Shown here: positions 16,887 to 25,215 of the stretch, one piece after another
Layout of the letters: every line of letters begins with the position of its first letter
Numbering within the stretch: position 1 is the first letter of the stretch
DNA from: Desulfatibacillum aliphaticivorans DSM 15576
Lineage (GTDB): Bacteria; Desulfobacterota; Desulfobacteria; Desulfobacterales; Desulfatibacillaceae
Direction: 5' to 3'
Assembly: GCF_000429905.1 (NCBI RefSeq)
Contig: NZ_AUCT01000007.1
Coordinates: 206,187 to 270,186 of the forward strand
DNA length: 64,000 bases
Translations under genes and position numbers: made by a program
Notes under the pieces: generated by a model
The model's input: only the letters and a program-made list of their open reading frames with translations
Database searches by the model: none
What the model was told of the DNA's origin: nothing

Positions 16887-17693
16887 TCAGGAAACTTCTC
16901 TCACTCTGCCGCCCTTTTCGATTTGCTCGGCGTTGAGATTGTACAGGGCGTCATAAAACGCGACCTTAAAGCTGGCGGGCCCTTTGGCCTGGGGCGCTGC
17001 GATTTCCGCGGCCAGGCCGTAGCACATGAGCGCACAGGCCGCGGCGGTGACCGGAATTCTTTCCACGGCGGAAAAAGCCGCAACCGCCGTGGTGGAGCTG
17101 CATCCAGTGCCGGTCAGGGTGGTCAGCCATTCATGGCCGTTGTCCACCAGCACGGTTCGGGTTCCATCGGAGATGACGTCTTCCTTGCCTGTGATGGAAA
17201 CCGTGCAATTCTGCTTGGCGGCCAAAGCCTTGGCGACATCCACGGCGTCTCCGCCGGCGGACACAGACTCCACGCCTTTAACCTCGCCGCCCAGGCCGGC
17301 CAGGATGGAAACTTCGCCCAGGTTGCCGCGAATTACGGAAACGGAAAGCTCTTCCAATAAACGGTGGCAGGTTTCGGTGCGGTACGAGGTGGCGCCGGCG
17401 CCTACAGGATCCAGGATAATGGGAATGCCCTTGTCGTTGGCGGTCTTTCCGGCTTTGAACATCGCCTCGATCCAATGTTTGGACAACGTGCCGATATTTA
17501 TAACCAAAGCGCCGGCGATAGAAGTCATTTCCTCCATTTCCTCCACAGCGTGGGCCATGACGGGAAGCGCGCCGATGTGCAGGGTCACGTTGGCGGTGTC
17601 GTTCATCACCACCAGATTGGTGATGTGATGAACCAAAGGCTTGGAATTCCGGATCATGTCGAGAATTTTAGCGCCGTGAGCGTTCCAGTTCAT
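16887..17693 (-). CDS. thiM: Hydroxyethylthiazole kinase ThiM
   Basis: Phosphorylates 4-methyl-5-(2-hydroxyethyl)thiazole, a thiamine salvage step. The protein is 268 residues with the start at 17693, chosen because AAAGGAG lies just upstream and MNWNAHGAKILDMIRNSKPL fits the family N-terminus; an in-frame ATG 12 codons earlier has no such support. Motifs are PLVHHITNLVVMNDTANVTL, ALVINIGTLS, PIILDPVGAGATSYRT, the anion-hole and catalytic segment TLTGTGCSSTTAVAAF, and VIRGNLGEVSILAG. It lies 25 bases downstream of the DUF3786 gene and 23 bases upstream of thiL. A ThiE gene, which would join the product to HMP, is not in the window. Confidence 0.96.
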   Translation of the reverse strand: MNWNAHGAKILDMIRNSKPLVHHITNLVVMNDTANVTLHIGALPVMAHAVEEMEEMTSIAGALVINIGTLSKHWIEAMFKAGKTANDKGIPIILDPVGAGATSYRTETCHRLLEELSVSVIRGNLGEVSILAGLGGEVKGVESVSAGGDAVDVAKALAAKQNCTVSITGKEDVISDGTRTVLVDNGHEWLTTLTGTGCSSTTAVAAFSAVERIPVTAAACALMCYGLAAEIAAPQAKGPASFKVAFYDALYNLNAEQIEKGGRVREVS

Positions 17694-17718
17694 ATTTTCT
17701 CCTTTGGAAGATAAATGA

Positions 17719-18333
17719 TTATCTGGCAAGGGCCATAAGGCGGTAAACGATCATGCCCGCCAGCCAGGCAAGGTCTTCGGGAGACAGAAGGTCTCCGGCG
17801 CTGCTGTCAAACAGGATATTGGCTTCCGAGGGAAACTCGTCATCGCCCACATACAGGATCATGCGAACCGGAACCCGGGGAAAGGGTTTGAACTCATAGC
17901 CGGCGTCGCCGAAATCCAACTCCGAGGCTTCCAAGATCTGGGCGCCTTTATCCAGGCCTTCCAGGTTATGCTCGAAAACATTCTTTAAAGGATCGATGGC
18001 CCTTTTGCAAAAGGCGGAGAAGTAAAAGGTCGCCCCGGGAATTTCGCGGTAAGCCACCCAGTCTTCGGAAGGCTGGGCGGTTTTGTCGCCCATCATATAA
18101 TGCAGGATAAGCACCTGCTCCTGAATGGGAACTTCCGCCTCCGGATCGTCCTGGTCCGTAAAGTCGAAAGAAGGAAAGTCGACCTTATAGGTTCTGGTTA
18201 AAAAAGGGACTGTGAGGGTATTTTCAGCAGGGCTTTGAAAACCGGAGCTTGCAGCCAGTTCTTCAAAGGATTCCTTGCTTAATGATTCCACGGCGATTTT
18301 CTTTGCATTAAAATAATCGTCGACACGCGCCAT
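17719..18333 (-). CDS. DUF3786 family protein
   Basis: A 204-residue cytoplasmic protein. Features consistent with DUF3786 are TVPFLTRTYKVDFPSFDF, the central VLILHYMMGDKTAQPSEDWV, ATFYFSAFCKRAIDPLKNVF and VPVRMILYVGDDEFPSEANI with a terminal LAWLAGMIVYRLMALAR. The start at 18333 is used because AGGAGGTGCGTT precedes it; an upstream in-frame ATG adds a basic, unsupported 17 residues. The family has no firm function but is concentrated in anaerobes with corrinoid or acetyl-CoA pathway genes. Here it directly follows the acs operon terminator and leads thiM-thiL. Confidence 0.8.
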   Translation of the reverse strand: MARVDDYFNAKKIAVESLSKESFEELAASSGFQSPAENTLTVPFLTRTYKVDFPSFDFTDQDDPEAEVPIQEQVLILHYMMGDKTAQPSEDWVAYREIPGATFYFSAFCKRAIDPLKNVFEHNLEGLDKGAQILEASELDFGDAGYEFKPFPRVPVRMILYVGDDEFPSEANILFDSSAGDLLSPEDLAWLAGMIVYRLMALAR

Positions 18334-18417
18334 AACGCACCTCCTGGAGCGGCCAAGCCGCTGCCGTTTTTTTATACATGTCAAGGCAGGAACCGCCTTG
18401 TTTTAGGCGAAAACCCG

Positions 18418-18454
18418 TTGCAATGCCTCCCTGGCGGGCCGGGAGGCATTGCAA
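18418..18454. other. Perfect 14-bp hairpin between the acs terminator and the DUF3786 gene
   Basis: TTGCAATGCCTCCC (18418-18431) pairs perfectly with GGGAGGCATTGCAA (18441-18454) across a nine-base loop. No clear T tract follows on either strand. It may be a second processing or termination hairpin for the acs transcript, or a structured leader for DUF3786-thiM-thiL. Confidence 0.6.
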
Positions 18455-18460
18455 CAGGGC

Positions 18461-18504
18461 CCAAAAAAAGAAAGGCCCCTCCCCCGCAAGGAGGGAAGGG
18501 CCTT
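18461..18504 (-). terminator. Rho-independent terminator of the acs operon
   Basis: On the minus strand, AAGGCCC and GGGCCTT arms (18498-18504 with 18472-18478) extend through one mismatch to four more base pairs, and are followed by TTTCTTTTTTT (18462-18473 side). It lies 18 bases past the acsE stop codon. Confidence 0.85.
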
Positions 18505-18521
18505 GATCGAGCATGGTTTGG

Positions 18522-19403
18522 CTATATTTCGAGCCAGGAGTCGGAGTACAGGGACTCGCCAAGGATAACCTTGGTGGTCTTCACGTAGTCCTGGAGCTCC
18601 TTGGTCAGGCCGCCCATATCGGGAGCATTGCCGTCCATGACAGCGTAGATCACGTCTACGATGTCCTGACGTTTGCCCTTGGCGATATCAGTGAGCATGG
18701 TGTCTCTGGGGTCGGAAATAACGGATTCCATCCCATATTTTTGCAGCATGACCATGTAAGTCTGGTTCAGGATGGGACGCAGGTGGTCCGGGGGGCCATT
18801 GGAGATGTTGGACAGACCGCAGGTGCTCCGGGCGCCGGGGCACATATCCGGAATCATTCCCTGGAAATTCATGAGGCTGATAGCCTGGGGCTGCTGAATG
18901 TTCACAGGGGTGACGATGCCATCCACCCAGATTTTTTCGTTGGGAATGCCAGCTTCATTGGCGAAGTAAAGAAGCTCAACGCACAGGGCTGCACGTTCGT
19001 TCTCGTCCCTGGGCAGTCCGTCGGGACCCCACATCAGGGCGACGAAGTCGGCATTGTGTTCCACAGCCAGAGGCACCATTTTTTCGTAGCGCTCGGGCCG
19101 TGCCATGATGGAGTTGATGATGGGGGTCAGCTTGCAGACGGGCAGAGCCGCAGCAATAGCGTCGATGTTGGAGGTATCCAGAACCAGCGGAACATCGTCC
19201 ACAACTTCCTGAACCATTTCAACAACCCAAGGCATCAATTCATGGCCGTCTTTCTTAGCAGGACCCAAGTTGATGTCAATGTAGTCCATACCGGCTTCTT
19301 TTTGAAATACGGCTTCTTCTTGGATGGGGCCCTTGTCCCTTTCCTTGAAAGCCTTGCCGATTTTTTTGGAGATAACATTCAAGCTTTCGCCAATGAGTAA
19401 CAT
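18522..19403 (-). CDS. acsE: Methyltetrahydrofolate:corrinoid/iron-sulfur protein methyltransferase AcsE
   Basis: Moves the methyl group between methyl-tetrahydrofolate and the cobalamin of the corrinoid iron-sulfur protein; in sulfate reducers it can run in either direction. At 293 residues it is a single pterin-binding TIM barrel, somewhat longer than the 262-residue acetogen enzyme. Motifs are LLIGESLNVISKKIGKAF at the N-terminus, the pterin-binding DYIDINLGPAKKDGHELMPW, LVLDTSNIDAIAAALPVCK, CGLSNISNGPPDHLRPILNQ and a C-terminal TKVILGESLYSD. It is the last gene of the acs operon, 12 bases after acsC and just before the terminator. Confidence 0.96.
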   Translation of the reverse strand: MLLIGESLNVISKKIGKAFKERDKGPIQEEAVFQKEAGMDYIDINLGPAKKDGHELMPWVVEMVQEVVDDVPLVLDTSNIDAIAAALPVCKLTPIINSIMARPERYEKMVPLAVEHNADFVALMWGPDGLPRDENERAALCVELLYFANEAGIPNEKIWVDGIVTPVNIQQPQAISLMNFQGMIPDMCPGARSTCGLSNISNGPPDHLRPILNQTYMVMLQKYGMESVISDPRDTMLTDIAKGKRQDIVDVIYAVMDGNAPDMGGLTKELQDYVKTTKVILGESLYSDSWLEI

Positions 19404-19415
19404 AATCGCCTCCCT

Positions 19416-20756
19416 TTACCTATTTTTTAAGAAGCCCGGAATATGAGCTGCTTCGCGGGGGCCGACAGTGATGGTCCAGCCCGGCAGTTCTTCTTCCACG
19501 TCGCCGGCGATTGCGGCAGCGTATCCCGGAATGATGAGTTCTTGATGCTTGACTTTGTCCATGATTCCGCATTTCTTCACGAACATGCCCACATCGTCGC
19601 CGGCAAATTTTCCAGCGGCCCAAGCGGTCAGAACGGACAGACCTTCGGAGTCTTTGATCAGCAGCCAGCAAGGCACCTTGGACCCTTCAATTTCGCCGGA
19701 GACGATGAAGTAGGTCAGTGCAAAGTTGGTGGTGACCAGGACGGGGGAATTTTCGTCGGGGTTGTTGATCTCGTAGATTCCCTCGGTAACGATCATGGGG
19801 CGTTGCGGGTCGGTGAAGATGTTCAACCTTTCCAGCAGCAAGGGGAAGATGCTCTCGCCCTTGAGTTCGCTCAAGACCACCATTCCGCCGTATTTGGCGA
19901 TGAAGGTGGCGGCGAACATGGTTTCCACGGCCAGGTTGTCAGCCATTTCGCAGGGGAAGGTGATCGTGGGGAAGCCCAAGCTCCGGTTGCCGGATTTGAG
20001 GGCCGCCCTGCGGATAGTCACCTGATCTTCGAAAGCCTTCTTGATTTCGCGAGCGCCGGAATCGATGACGATGTCCTTGATGCCCATGCCGGTCAACTTG
20101 TCGGTCAGAGCGATCAGGGCTTCCGCGCCGTCGGCCTTCACGCCGATGGGCAGGCCCATATCATTGGCCAGAGCGCCCATAGCATCGACGTTGTCTGCGT
20201 TAGCGCCGCAGAGCAAAGGCCTCTTGGCGGCGCAGGCTTCGGCGCCGGCCTTCATCACGTCAGCATTTTCGGTGAGAAGAACAACGCAGAATTCGGAAGT
20301 CTCGGCGATGGTCTTGGCTACTTTAGCGAAAGCAGCGGCGTCGCCGTTGACGTCTTTAACAGCCAGGTATTCGGGGCGCAGGTTCAGACCAACGCGCTCA
20401 TACTGGAATGCATTGTATTCCTTAAGCATTTTTTCCAGGTCAGCGTCCGCGATGTCCGAAGCAACCAGGGCGCCCAAGGCTGTGGGATTATAAAAGGTCT
20501 TTTCATGACGATACAGGACTGTTTCACCGCCCACGGTAAAAGCGCGCACGCCGTTACCAATTTTGACAGGCCTGATGGGGGGAGCAGAGGCTTCCGCCAA
20601 TTGTTCCCGGGCTTCGTCGGAAACGTAAGGGCACTGGTCCAGTTCCGCCTTTCCGGATGCCAGGTTCATGGCAAAGGCAAGACATGTGGGGACGCCGCAT
20701 TCCTTACAGTTTGTTTTCGGAAGCAGTTTGAAAATCTGAATTCCGGTTAATGCCAT
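19416..20756 (-). CDS. acsC: Corrinoid iron-sulfur protein large (gamma) subunit AcsC
   Basis: Large subunit of CFeSP, carrying a 4Fe-4S cluster and helping bind the corrinoid that shuttles the methyl group between AcsE and ACS. The 446 residues match the family. The N-terminal cluster motif is NCKECGVPTCLAFAMNLASG followed by CPYVSDEAREQL; a TIM-barrel centre includes VLLTENADVMKAGAEACAAK and IKDIVIDSGAREIKKAFEDQ; the C-terminal corrinoid-contacting region includes MIVTEGIYEINNPDENSPVL and ELIIPGYAAAIAGDVEEELP. The start at 20756 follows AAAAAGGAGACTAAA. A 10-bp hairpin occupies the 100-base gap to acsB. Confidence 0.97.
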   Translation of the reverse strand: MALTGIQIFKLLPKTNCKECGVPTCLAFAMNLASGKAELDQCPYVSDEAREQLAEASAPPIRPVKIGNGVRAFTVGGETVLYRHEKTFYNPTALGALVASDIADADLEKMLKEYNAFQYERVGLNLRPEYLAVKDVNGDAAAFAKVAKTIAETSEFCVVLLTENADVMKAGAEACAAKRPLLCGANADNVDAMGALANDMGLPIGVKADGAEALIALTDKLTGMGIKDIVIDSGAREIKKAFEDQVTIRRAALKSGNRSLGFPTITFPCEMADNLAVETMFAATFIAKYGGMVVLSELKGESIFPLLLERLNIFTDPQRPMIVTEGIYEINNPDENSPVLVTTNFALTYFIVSGEIEGSKVPCWLLIKDSEGLSVLTAWAAGKFAGDDVGMFVKKCGIMDKVKHQELIIPGYAAAIAGDVEEELPGWTITVGPREAAHIPGFLKNR

Positions 20757-20794
20757 TTTAGTCTCCTTTTTCTATCTTAGAAACGGCTTGGCTG

Positions 20795-20823
20795 CGGGAG
20801 GGCCCTGCAGGAAGGCCCTCCCG
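20795..20823. other. Intercistronic 10-bp hairpin between acsB and acsC
   Basis: CGGGAGGGCC (20795-20804) pairs perfectly with GGCCCTCCCG (20814-20823) across a nine-base loop. There is no T tract downstream on the minus strand before the acsC Shine-Dalgarno sequence, so it is more likely an mRNA-stability or processing element than a terminator. Confidence 0.65.
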
Positions 20824-20856
20824 TTCTATTAAGCCGCACGTAAAGGCTCGGCGCCC

Positions 20857-23067
20857 TTATCCAACAATGGGGTCCATTTCAAGGGCGGGATGGCCGACCT
20901 TTTGGAGGAATTCGTACACTTCCTCTTCGGTGGTTCCCACAGTCTCATCTGCAATCATATCGTAGAAGTTGGGGATTCCAATTTCTTCACCGCGCTTGAT
21001 GAGTCTGTCCTTGATTTCTTCCTTGAATATTTTGGGCATCCATACGAGACGTTTGATGCCGCCGTCGCCCGCGATGAACTTCCTCTGGGTCACGTTGTAT
21101 TTGGAGTGACCCACGAAGCCCGGGGAGGAAGCGCCGCCGCCCATGACGCCAGCCAGGGTGGTGAACTTCATGCCGCAGGGGGTTTCGCCCATGTAGTCAC
21201 GGTTGACCGTCATGATGCCGTTGCACATAGGCAGCATGGCCGCGATAGCTTCGCAGCAACCGCAGGTGGTCATGGGATCGTAAACCATGGAGTAGAAGTT
21301 GTAATGGGTGACGTTGCCGCGGGAGGCTTTGTATACGAAATCGTTGACGCCTTTCCACTGGCCCAGGACAGGATCCAGGCACTCGCCCTTTTCAATGGGC
21401 TGATTGGGGCCGGTGGGGTTGATTTCGAAAGAAGCCTTGCAGTCCATCCAGTTGTAAGCGCCGCACAGGCCGGTACGTTCCGGGGAGACGGTGCAAACGT
21501 GGTTGGGAGCAAAGGACTGGCACAGGGTGCAGGAGTAGTAGGTCTCGACGGATTCGTCGGTCATCTTCTCCACGCGCTCATCGCGCATCTTGTACTCAGC
21601 GCGGGCTGTGGCAGTCAGTTTGTCCACGTCTTCTTTTTTGGTGTACAGGGTGACTTCCACCTTGTCAGCGATCTTGGTGAAGTCCTGATGGAACTTGGCA
21701 TGGAGAACCTTGCCGATGTGCTCCAGGGAGAAGCCCTTTTCCACGGCGGCCTTGCTCACGCGGACCCACGCGATGTCGCGCTGTCCGATATGCATGATGC
21801 CCTGGATGTAGTTGGTCAGATGGTGGATCTGACGTTCCAGGATGGGCTCAAAGTCCGCCTGGAATTCGCGGCCTGCAACCTGGACGAAAATCGCCAGGGG
21901 GTAGGCTTTGCCTTCTTCGCAGTCCTTGATGTCGGGACCGACGACGGTGACTTTACCGTCTTCGATTTCGTTCATCTCGGCCATCTTCACCAACTCGGTG
22001 CACTGTTCCTTGGCGCCGAACTGGCAGTACAGGTCGTCCTTGCGAACGCGCTCGCCCTCGAAGGCCGGGCCGTAGGACAAGGGGATGTCGATCTCGGAAA
22101 CCGTGACCTTGAGGCCGCGGGTTTCGATGGATTTCTGCACGATCTCGTCGTGGGAAACGTTGCCCACAACGTGCTCGTAAGTACAGATGCCCGTGGGAAG
22201 GATTTCGGGGATGTCGGTGTCGGCGATGGTGGGGAAGCCCCAGTTGACGCAGCCGGCGGCCGCGACAGCCCATTCCGCGTTAACGTCGCCAAGGGCGTTG
22301 ACGAAAGCGAAAATCCTGTCCTTATTGTAAAGCAGCATACGTTTGTAATCACCGGCTTCGATGCCGCCGAAAGCCATGGCTGCGCGGTTGGCGAAACCAA
22401 GGGCGAAAATGGCGGAAGAAATATCGGGGCCGAAGGGCACGATACGGGTGTTCCAGCCGATCTGCACGCCAGCTTCAATAAGCTGTTCTGCACAGGTGGT
22501 GCCATTCTGGTTGGCGGCCAGGAAGATGTACAGGTTTCTCTTCTGATAATCTTCTATGATGTCCTTGGCGATTTCCGGTGTGGGTGCGGCGCCGACGATG
22601 GCGGCGAAGCCCGGAGCGGAACCATCCACGAATTCCACGCCCCTTTTACGGAACACGGTGTCGTCGGCGGCGCCCAGCCAGATTTTACCGGCGTCCAGGT
22701 CCACTTCTTCCTGAGGCAGGTAGAAGTCGGGCTCCCTGACGTAACGGAGAGCTTCCTGAATTTCAAAAGCAAACAGGGCAGCCATACCAGCGTCCAGCAG
22801 GGGGCCGAGGTAAGGAAGATGGTTCACCCTCTTGACGTGGGCGGGCAGAAGATTCCTGGCGATTTCCAGGGGTTTCTGCATATCTTCAATGGTCTGCACC
22901 TTGATTCCGGTCAAGGAGTAGATAACGGGCAGATAGTAGGCGGTGTTCGGAAATTCCACCTTGGTGGAAGCATCGTAGGTCGCCAGAGCCTGCTTGAGCT
23001 CACCTTCTGCTTTAGAAACGATATTGTAGCCGCCTTGAATAGCAGCGAAAGCAACCAGCTTAGACAT
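20857..23067 (-). CDS. acsB: Acetyl-CoA synthase AcsB (CODH/ACS beta subunit, bacterial type)
   Basis: Forms or cleaves acetyl-CoA from CO, the CFeSP methyl group and CoA at the Ni-Ni-4Fe4S A-cluster. The 736 residues are full length and include the N-terminal CODH-binding domain (opening MSKLVAFAAIQGGYNIVSKA) found in bacterial but not archaeal enzymes. A-cluster ligands are all visible: Cys513, Cys516, Cys525 and Cys535 (CTLCQSFAPNHVC, then TGLCGAYNWMDC) and the nickel-binding CGC at 602-604 (TTCGCCEAI). The start at 23067 follows GAAGGAGGAAAG. It is third in the operon, 41 bases after cooS. Confidence 0.98.
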   Translation of the reverse strand: MSKLVAFAAIQGGYNIVSKAEGELKQALATYDASTKVEFPNTAYYLPVIYSLTGIKVQTIEDMQKPLEIARNLLPAHVKRVNHLPYLGPLLDAGMAALFAFEIQEALRYVREPDFYLPQEEVDLDAGKIWLGAADDTVFRKRGVEFVDGSAPGFAAIVGAAPTPEIAKDIIEDYQKRNLYIFLAANQNGTTCAEQLIEAGVQIGWNTRIVPFGPDISSAIFALGFANRAAMAFGGIEAGDYKRMLLYNKDRIFAFVNALGDVNAEWAVAAAGCVNWGFPTIADTDIPEILPTGICTYEHVVGNVSHDEIVQKSIETRGLKVTVSEIDIPLSYGPAFEGERVRKDDLYCQFGAKEQCTELVKMAEMNEIEDGKVTVVGPDIKDCEEGKAYPLAIFVQVAGREFQADFEPILERQIHHLTNYIQGIMHIGQRDIAWVRVSKAAVEKGFSLEHIGKVLHAKFHQDFTKIADKVEVTLYTKKEDVDKLTATARAEYKMRDERVEKMTDESVETYYSCTLCQSFAPNHVCTVSPERTGLCGAYNWMDCKASFEINPTGPNQPIEKGECLDPVLGQWKGVNDFVYKASRGNVTHYNFYSMVYDPMTTCGCCEAIAAMLPMCNGIMTVNRDYMGETPCGMKFTTLAGVMGGGASSPGFVGHSKYNVTQRKFIAGDGGIKRLVWMPKIFKEEIKDRLIKRGEEIGIPNFYDMIADETVGTTEEEVYEFLQKVGHPALEMDPIVG

Positions 23068-23108
23068 ATTCTTTCCTCCTTCGTTGAGGATTTGTGGTTC
23101 TTTTTAAC

Positions 23109-25130
23109 TTAGGCGACGTCCAGCTTCTGCCTGTCAGCCATGTCCATCAGGACCCTTTCCCTTGCCTTGTCAATGCCAAGAGCAGCGCGCTTCTTGTCAA
23201 TGTGGGCGATCATCTTGTGAGCGTGCTTGATCGGATCAGGCTCGAAATCCCACATGCCGCCGTACATTTTCTCGAAATCCTCGAAGAGGTATTTCTGGAA
23301 GACGGGAGCGCCGGAAGTCGGGAAGGTGGTTCCAAACACAGTGTAAATGCCGGAAGCAACCACATAATGACCAATGGAGATGGCCTTTTCACTCATCCAT
23401 TCAGGAGCGGAGCCAGCGGCTGGAACGTCGCAGAGATCCTTGCCCAAGCCGCCGGCTTTCACAACTTCAGCGGCTGCCAGGAGGATGCGGCTGTTGTCAA
23501 CGCAGGAGCCCACATGCAGGACAGGCGGGATGCCGACGGTTTCACAGACTTCCGCCAGACCGGGGCCGCAGAACACCTGAGCAGTCTCAGGGGTCAGGAG
23601 GCCTTCCATGCCGCAAGCAATGGCGTTGCAGCCGGTGGTCAGAACGATAACGTCGTTCTTGATGAGTTCTTTGACAACGGTGATGTGGTCGTAATTGTGG
23701 CGGGTGCGGACGTTGTTGCAGCCAACGACGGCGCCGATGCCGCGGATACGGCCGTTGATGATGTTGTCGTTCAGGGTGTAGTAAGAGCCGCGGAAAGAAC
23801 CGCCCAGGTGATATTCGATGGATTCCACGCCAAAACCGGCGATGACCGGATTTTTGTGCTGCGGAATTACAACGTCTTCACCGCGGTTGGCAAAGTTGTC
23901 GATGGCCATCTTGACGATTTTTGTGGCGTCTTCTACAGCATGATGTTCATCAAATTCAATGTGGATGACATTGTCCTGCTCCATCTTGGCGATGGGATGG
24001 GTGGTGATGAGCTTGGTATGGAAGCACTTGGCTACGTTAGCCAGGTTCTGCATGATGCACTGGATGTCAACGACCATTGCGTCGCAGGCGCCGGTGATGA
24101 TGGCCAATTCCTGTTGCAGGAAGGTGCCGCAAAGGGGCACGCCGTGGCGTTGCAGAATTTCGTTGGCCGTGCAGCAGATGCCGGAGAGCTGAATGCCCTT
24201 GGCGCCAGCTTTTTTCGCGTAGTCGATCATTTCCTGACCCTGGGCCACTGCCACGATGATTTCGGACAGAACAGGCTCATGACCGTGAATAACCAGGTTG
24301 ACATGGTCTTTCTTCATGACGCCCAGGTTGGCTTCGCTTTGAAGCGGATAAGGCGTGCCGAACAGGACGTCCTGGAGATCGGTGGCCAGCATGGAGCCGC
24401 CCCAACCGTCGGCGATGGCGCAACGGGTGCCCTGCTTCATGAGGTTTTTGTAATCCTGGTCCACGCCAATGTGGGTGCGGTGCATGATCTCGACCACTTC
24501 GCGGTCGATGTTGCGGGGCAGAACGCCCATTTTCTTCCACAATTCATAACGGGCTTCAGGAGCGCGCTTGCAATACTTGAGCTCGCCTTCGGCCTTGCCC
24601 CATTCGTTAATGGCCACTTCGGCCACTTCCAGGGCGATTTCATCGATATCGCGATCCTTCACTTCACCGTCTTCTTCCACGGTAATGGCCACGTCCAGGT
24701 AAGGAGCGATCTGGAGAAGTTTCTGGATGTCCTTGATCTGGTAAGTGTCGGTTTCCTTCCGGGCTGCGGAAAGAAAAACCTCGGCAACGCAACGTCCGTG
24801 GTCGGAGTGCGCGGAGGCGCCGCCTGCGATCATACGAATGAAGTTACGGGCTGCAATGGTGTTGGGGCTGGCGCCGCAGATGCCCTTACGGGTGTCTTCG
24901 CCTTCAATTCCGCCCTTGGGCAGAGGCAGGCGGCAGGGGCCCATGCCGCAATTCTTGCAGCAGATGCCGGTTGCGCCGATGTTACAGGGTTTAAGAGTGA
25001 CAGCACGATCAAAACAAGTTTCAACGCCCAAATCCTGGGCGCGCTTGATCATTTCCTGAGTTGCGACATCATAAGATGCTGCAACGGGATCAGCCACTTT
25101 CGGGGCCTTGGCTTTTTTTTCTTCCGCCAT
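23109..25130 (-). CDS. cooS: Carbon monoxide dehydrogenase catalytic subunit CooS/AcsA
   Basis: Interconverts CO2 and CO at the Ni-4Fe-4S C-cluster and passes CO through a tunnel to AcsB. The 673 residues fit the ACS-associated form. N-terminal cysteines for the D and B clusters occur in KPCNIGATGICCKNCGMGPC. C-cluster ligands and catalytic residues lie in IEFDEHHAVEDA (histidine), GICCTANEIL, VVGCNNVRTRHNYD, TTGCNAIACGMEG and VGSCVDNSRIL. The start at 25130 has GAGGAGGAACCTCGT upstream. It is second in the operon after acsD. No cooC-type nickel insertase gene is present here, so maturation must be encoded elsewhere. Confidence 0.97.
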   Translation of the reverse strand: MAEEKKAKAPKVADPVAASYDVATQEMIKRAQDLGVETCFDRAVTLKPCNIGATGICCKNCGMGPCRLPLPKGGIEGEDTRKGICGASPNTIAARNFIRMIAGGASAHSDHGRCVAEVFLSAARKETDTYQIKDIQKLLQIAPYLDVAITVEEDGEVKDRDIDEIALEVAEVAINEWGKAEGELKYCKRAPEARYELWKKMGVLPRNIDREVVEIMHRTHIGVDQDYKNLMKQGTRCAIADGWGGSMLATDLQDVLFGTPYPLQSEANLGVMKKDHVNLVIHGHEPVLSEIIVAVAQGQEMIDYAKKAGAKGIQLSGICCTANEILQRHGVPLCGTFLQQELAIITGACDAMVVDIQCIMQNLANVAKCFHTKLITTHPIAKMEQDNVIHIEFDEHHAVEDATKIVKMAIDNFANRGEDVVIPQHKNPVIAGFGVESIEYHLGGSFRGSYYTLNDNIINGRIRGIGAVVGCNNVRTRHNYDHITVVKELIKNDVIVLTTGCNAIACGMEGLLTPETAQVFCGPGLAEVCETVGIPPVLHVGSCVDNSRILLAAAEVVKAGGLGKDLCDVPAAGSAPEWMSEKAISIGHYVVASGIYTVFGTTFPTSGAPVFQKYLFEDFEKMYGGMWDFEPDPIKHAHKMIAHIDKKRAALGIDKARERVLMDMADRQKLDVA

Positions 25131-25177
25131 ACGAGGTTCCTCCTCATAATTATAAAAAGAATCAATATTATATGCAG

Positions 25178-25202
25178 CGGCCTGCCATTTTGGTCCAGGC
25201 CG
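25178..25202. other. Intercistronic hairpin between acsD and cooS
   Basis: CGGCCTG (25178-25184) pairs with CAGGCCG (25196-25202) with an 11-base loop in the 85-base gap. No T tract follows on the transcribed strand. It parallels the acsB-acsC hairpin and may tune segment stability in the acs mRNA. Confidence 0.5.
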
Positions 25203-25215
25203 TTAAGTCCTTTGC

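Noticed and set aside
18334..18521. Search for a TPP riboswitch ahead of DUF3786-thiM-thiL
   Set aside because: The conserved CUGAGA and the distal pyrophosphate-binding box were not found; only simple hairpins are present.
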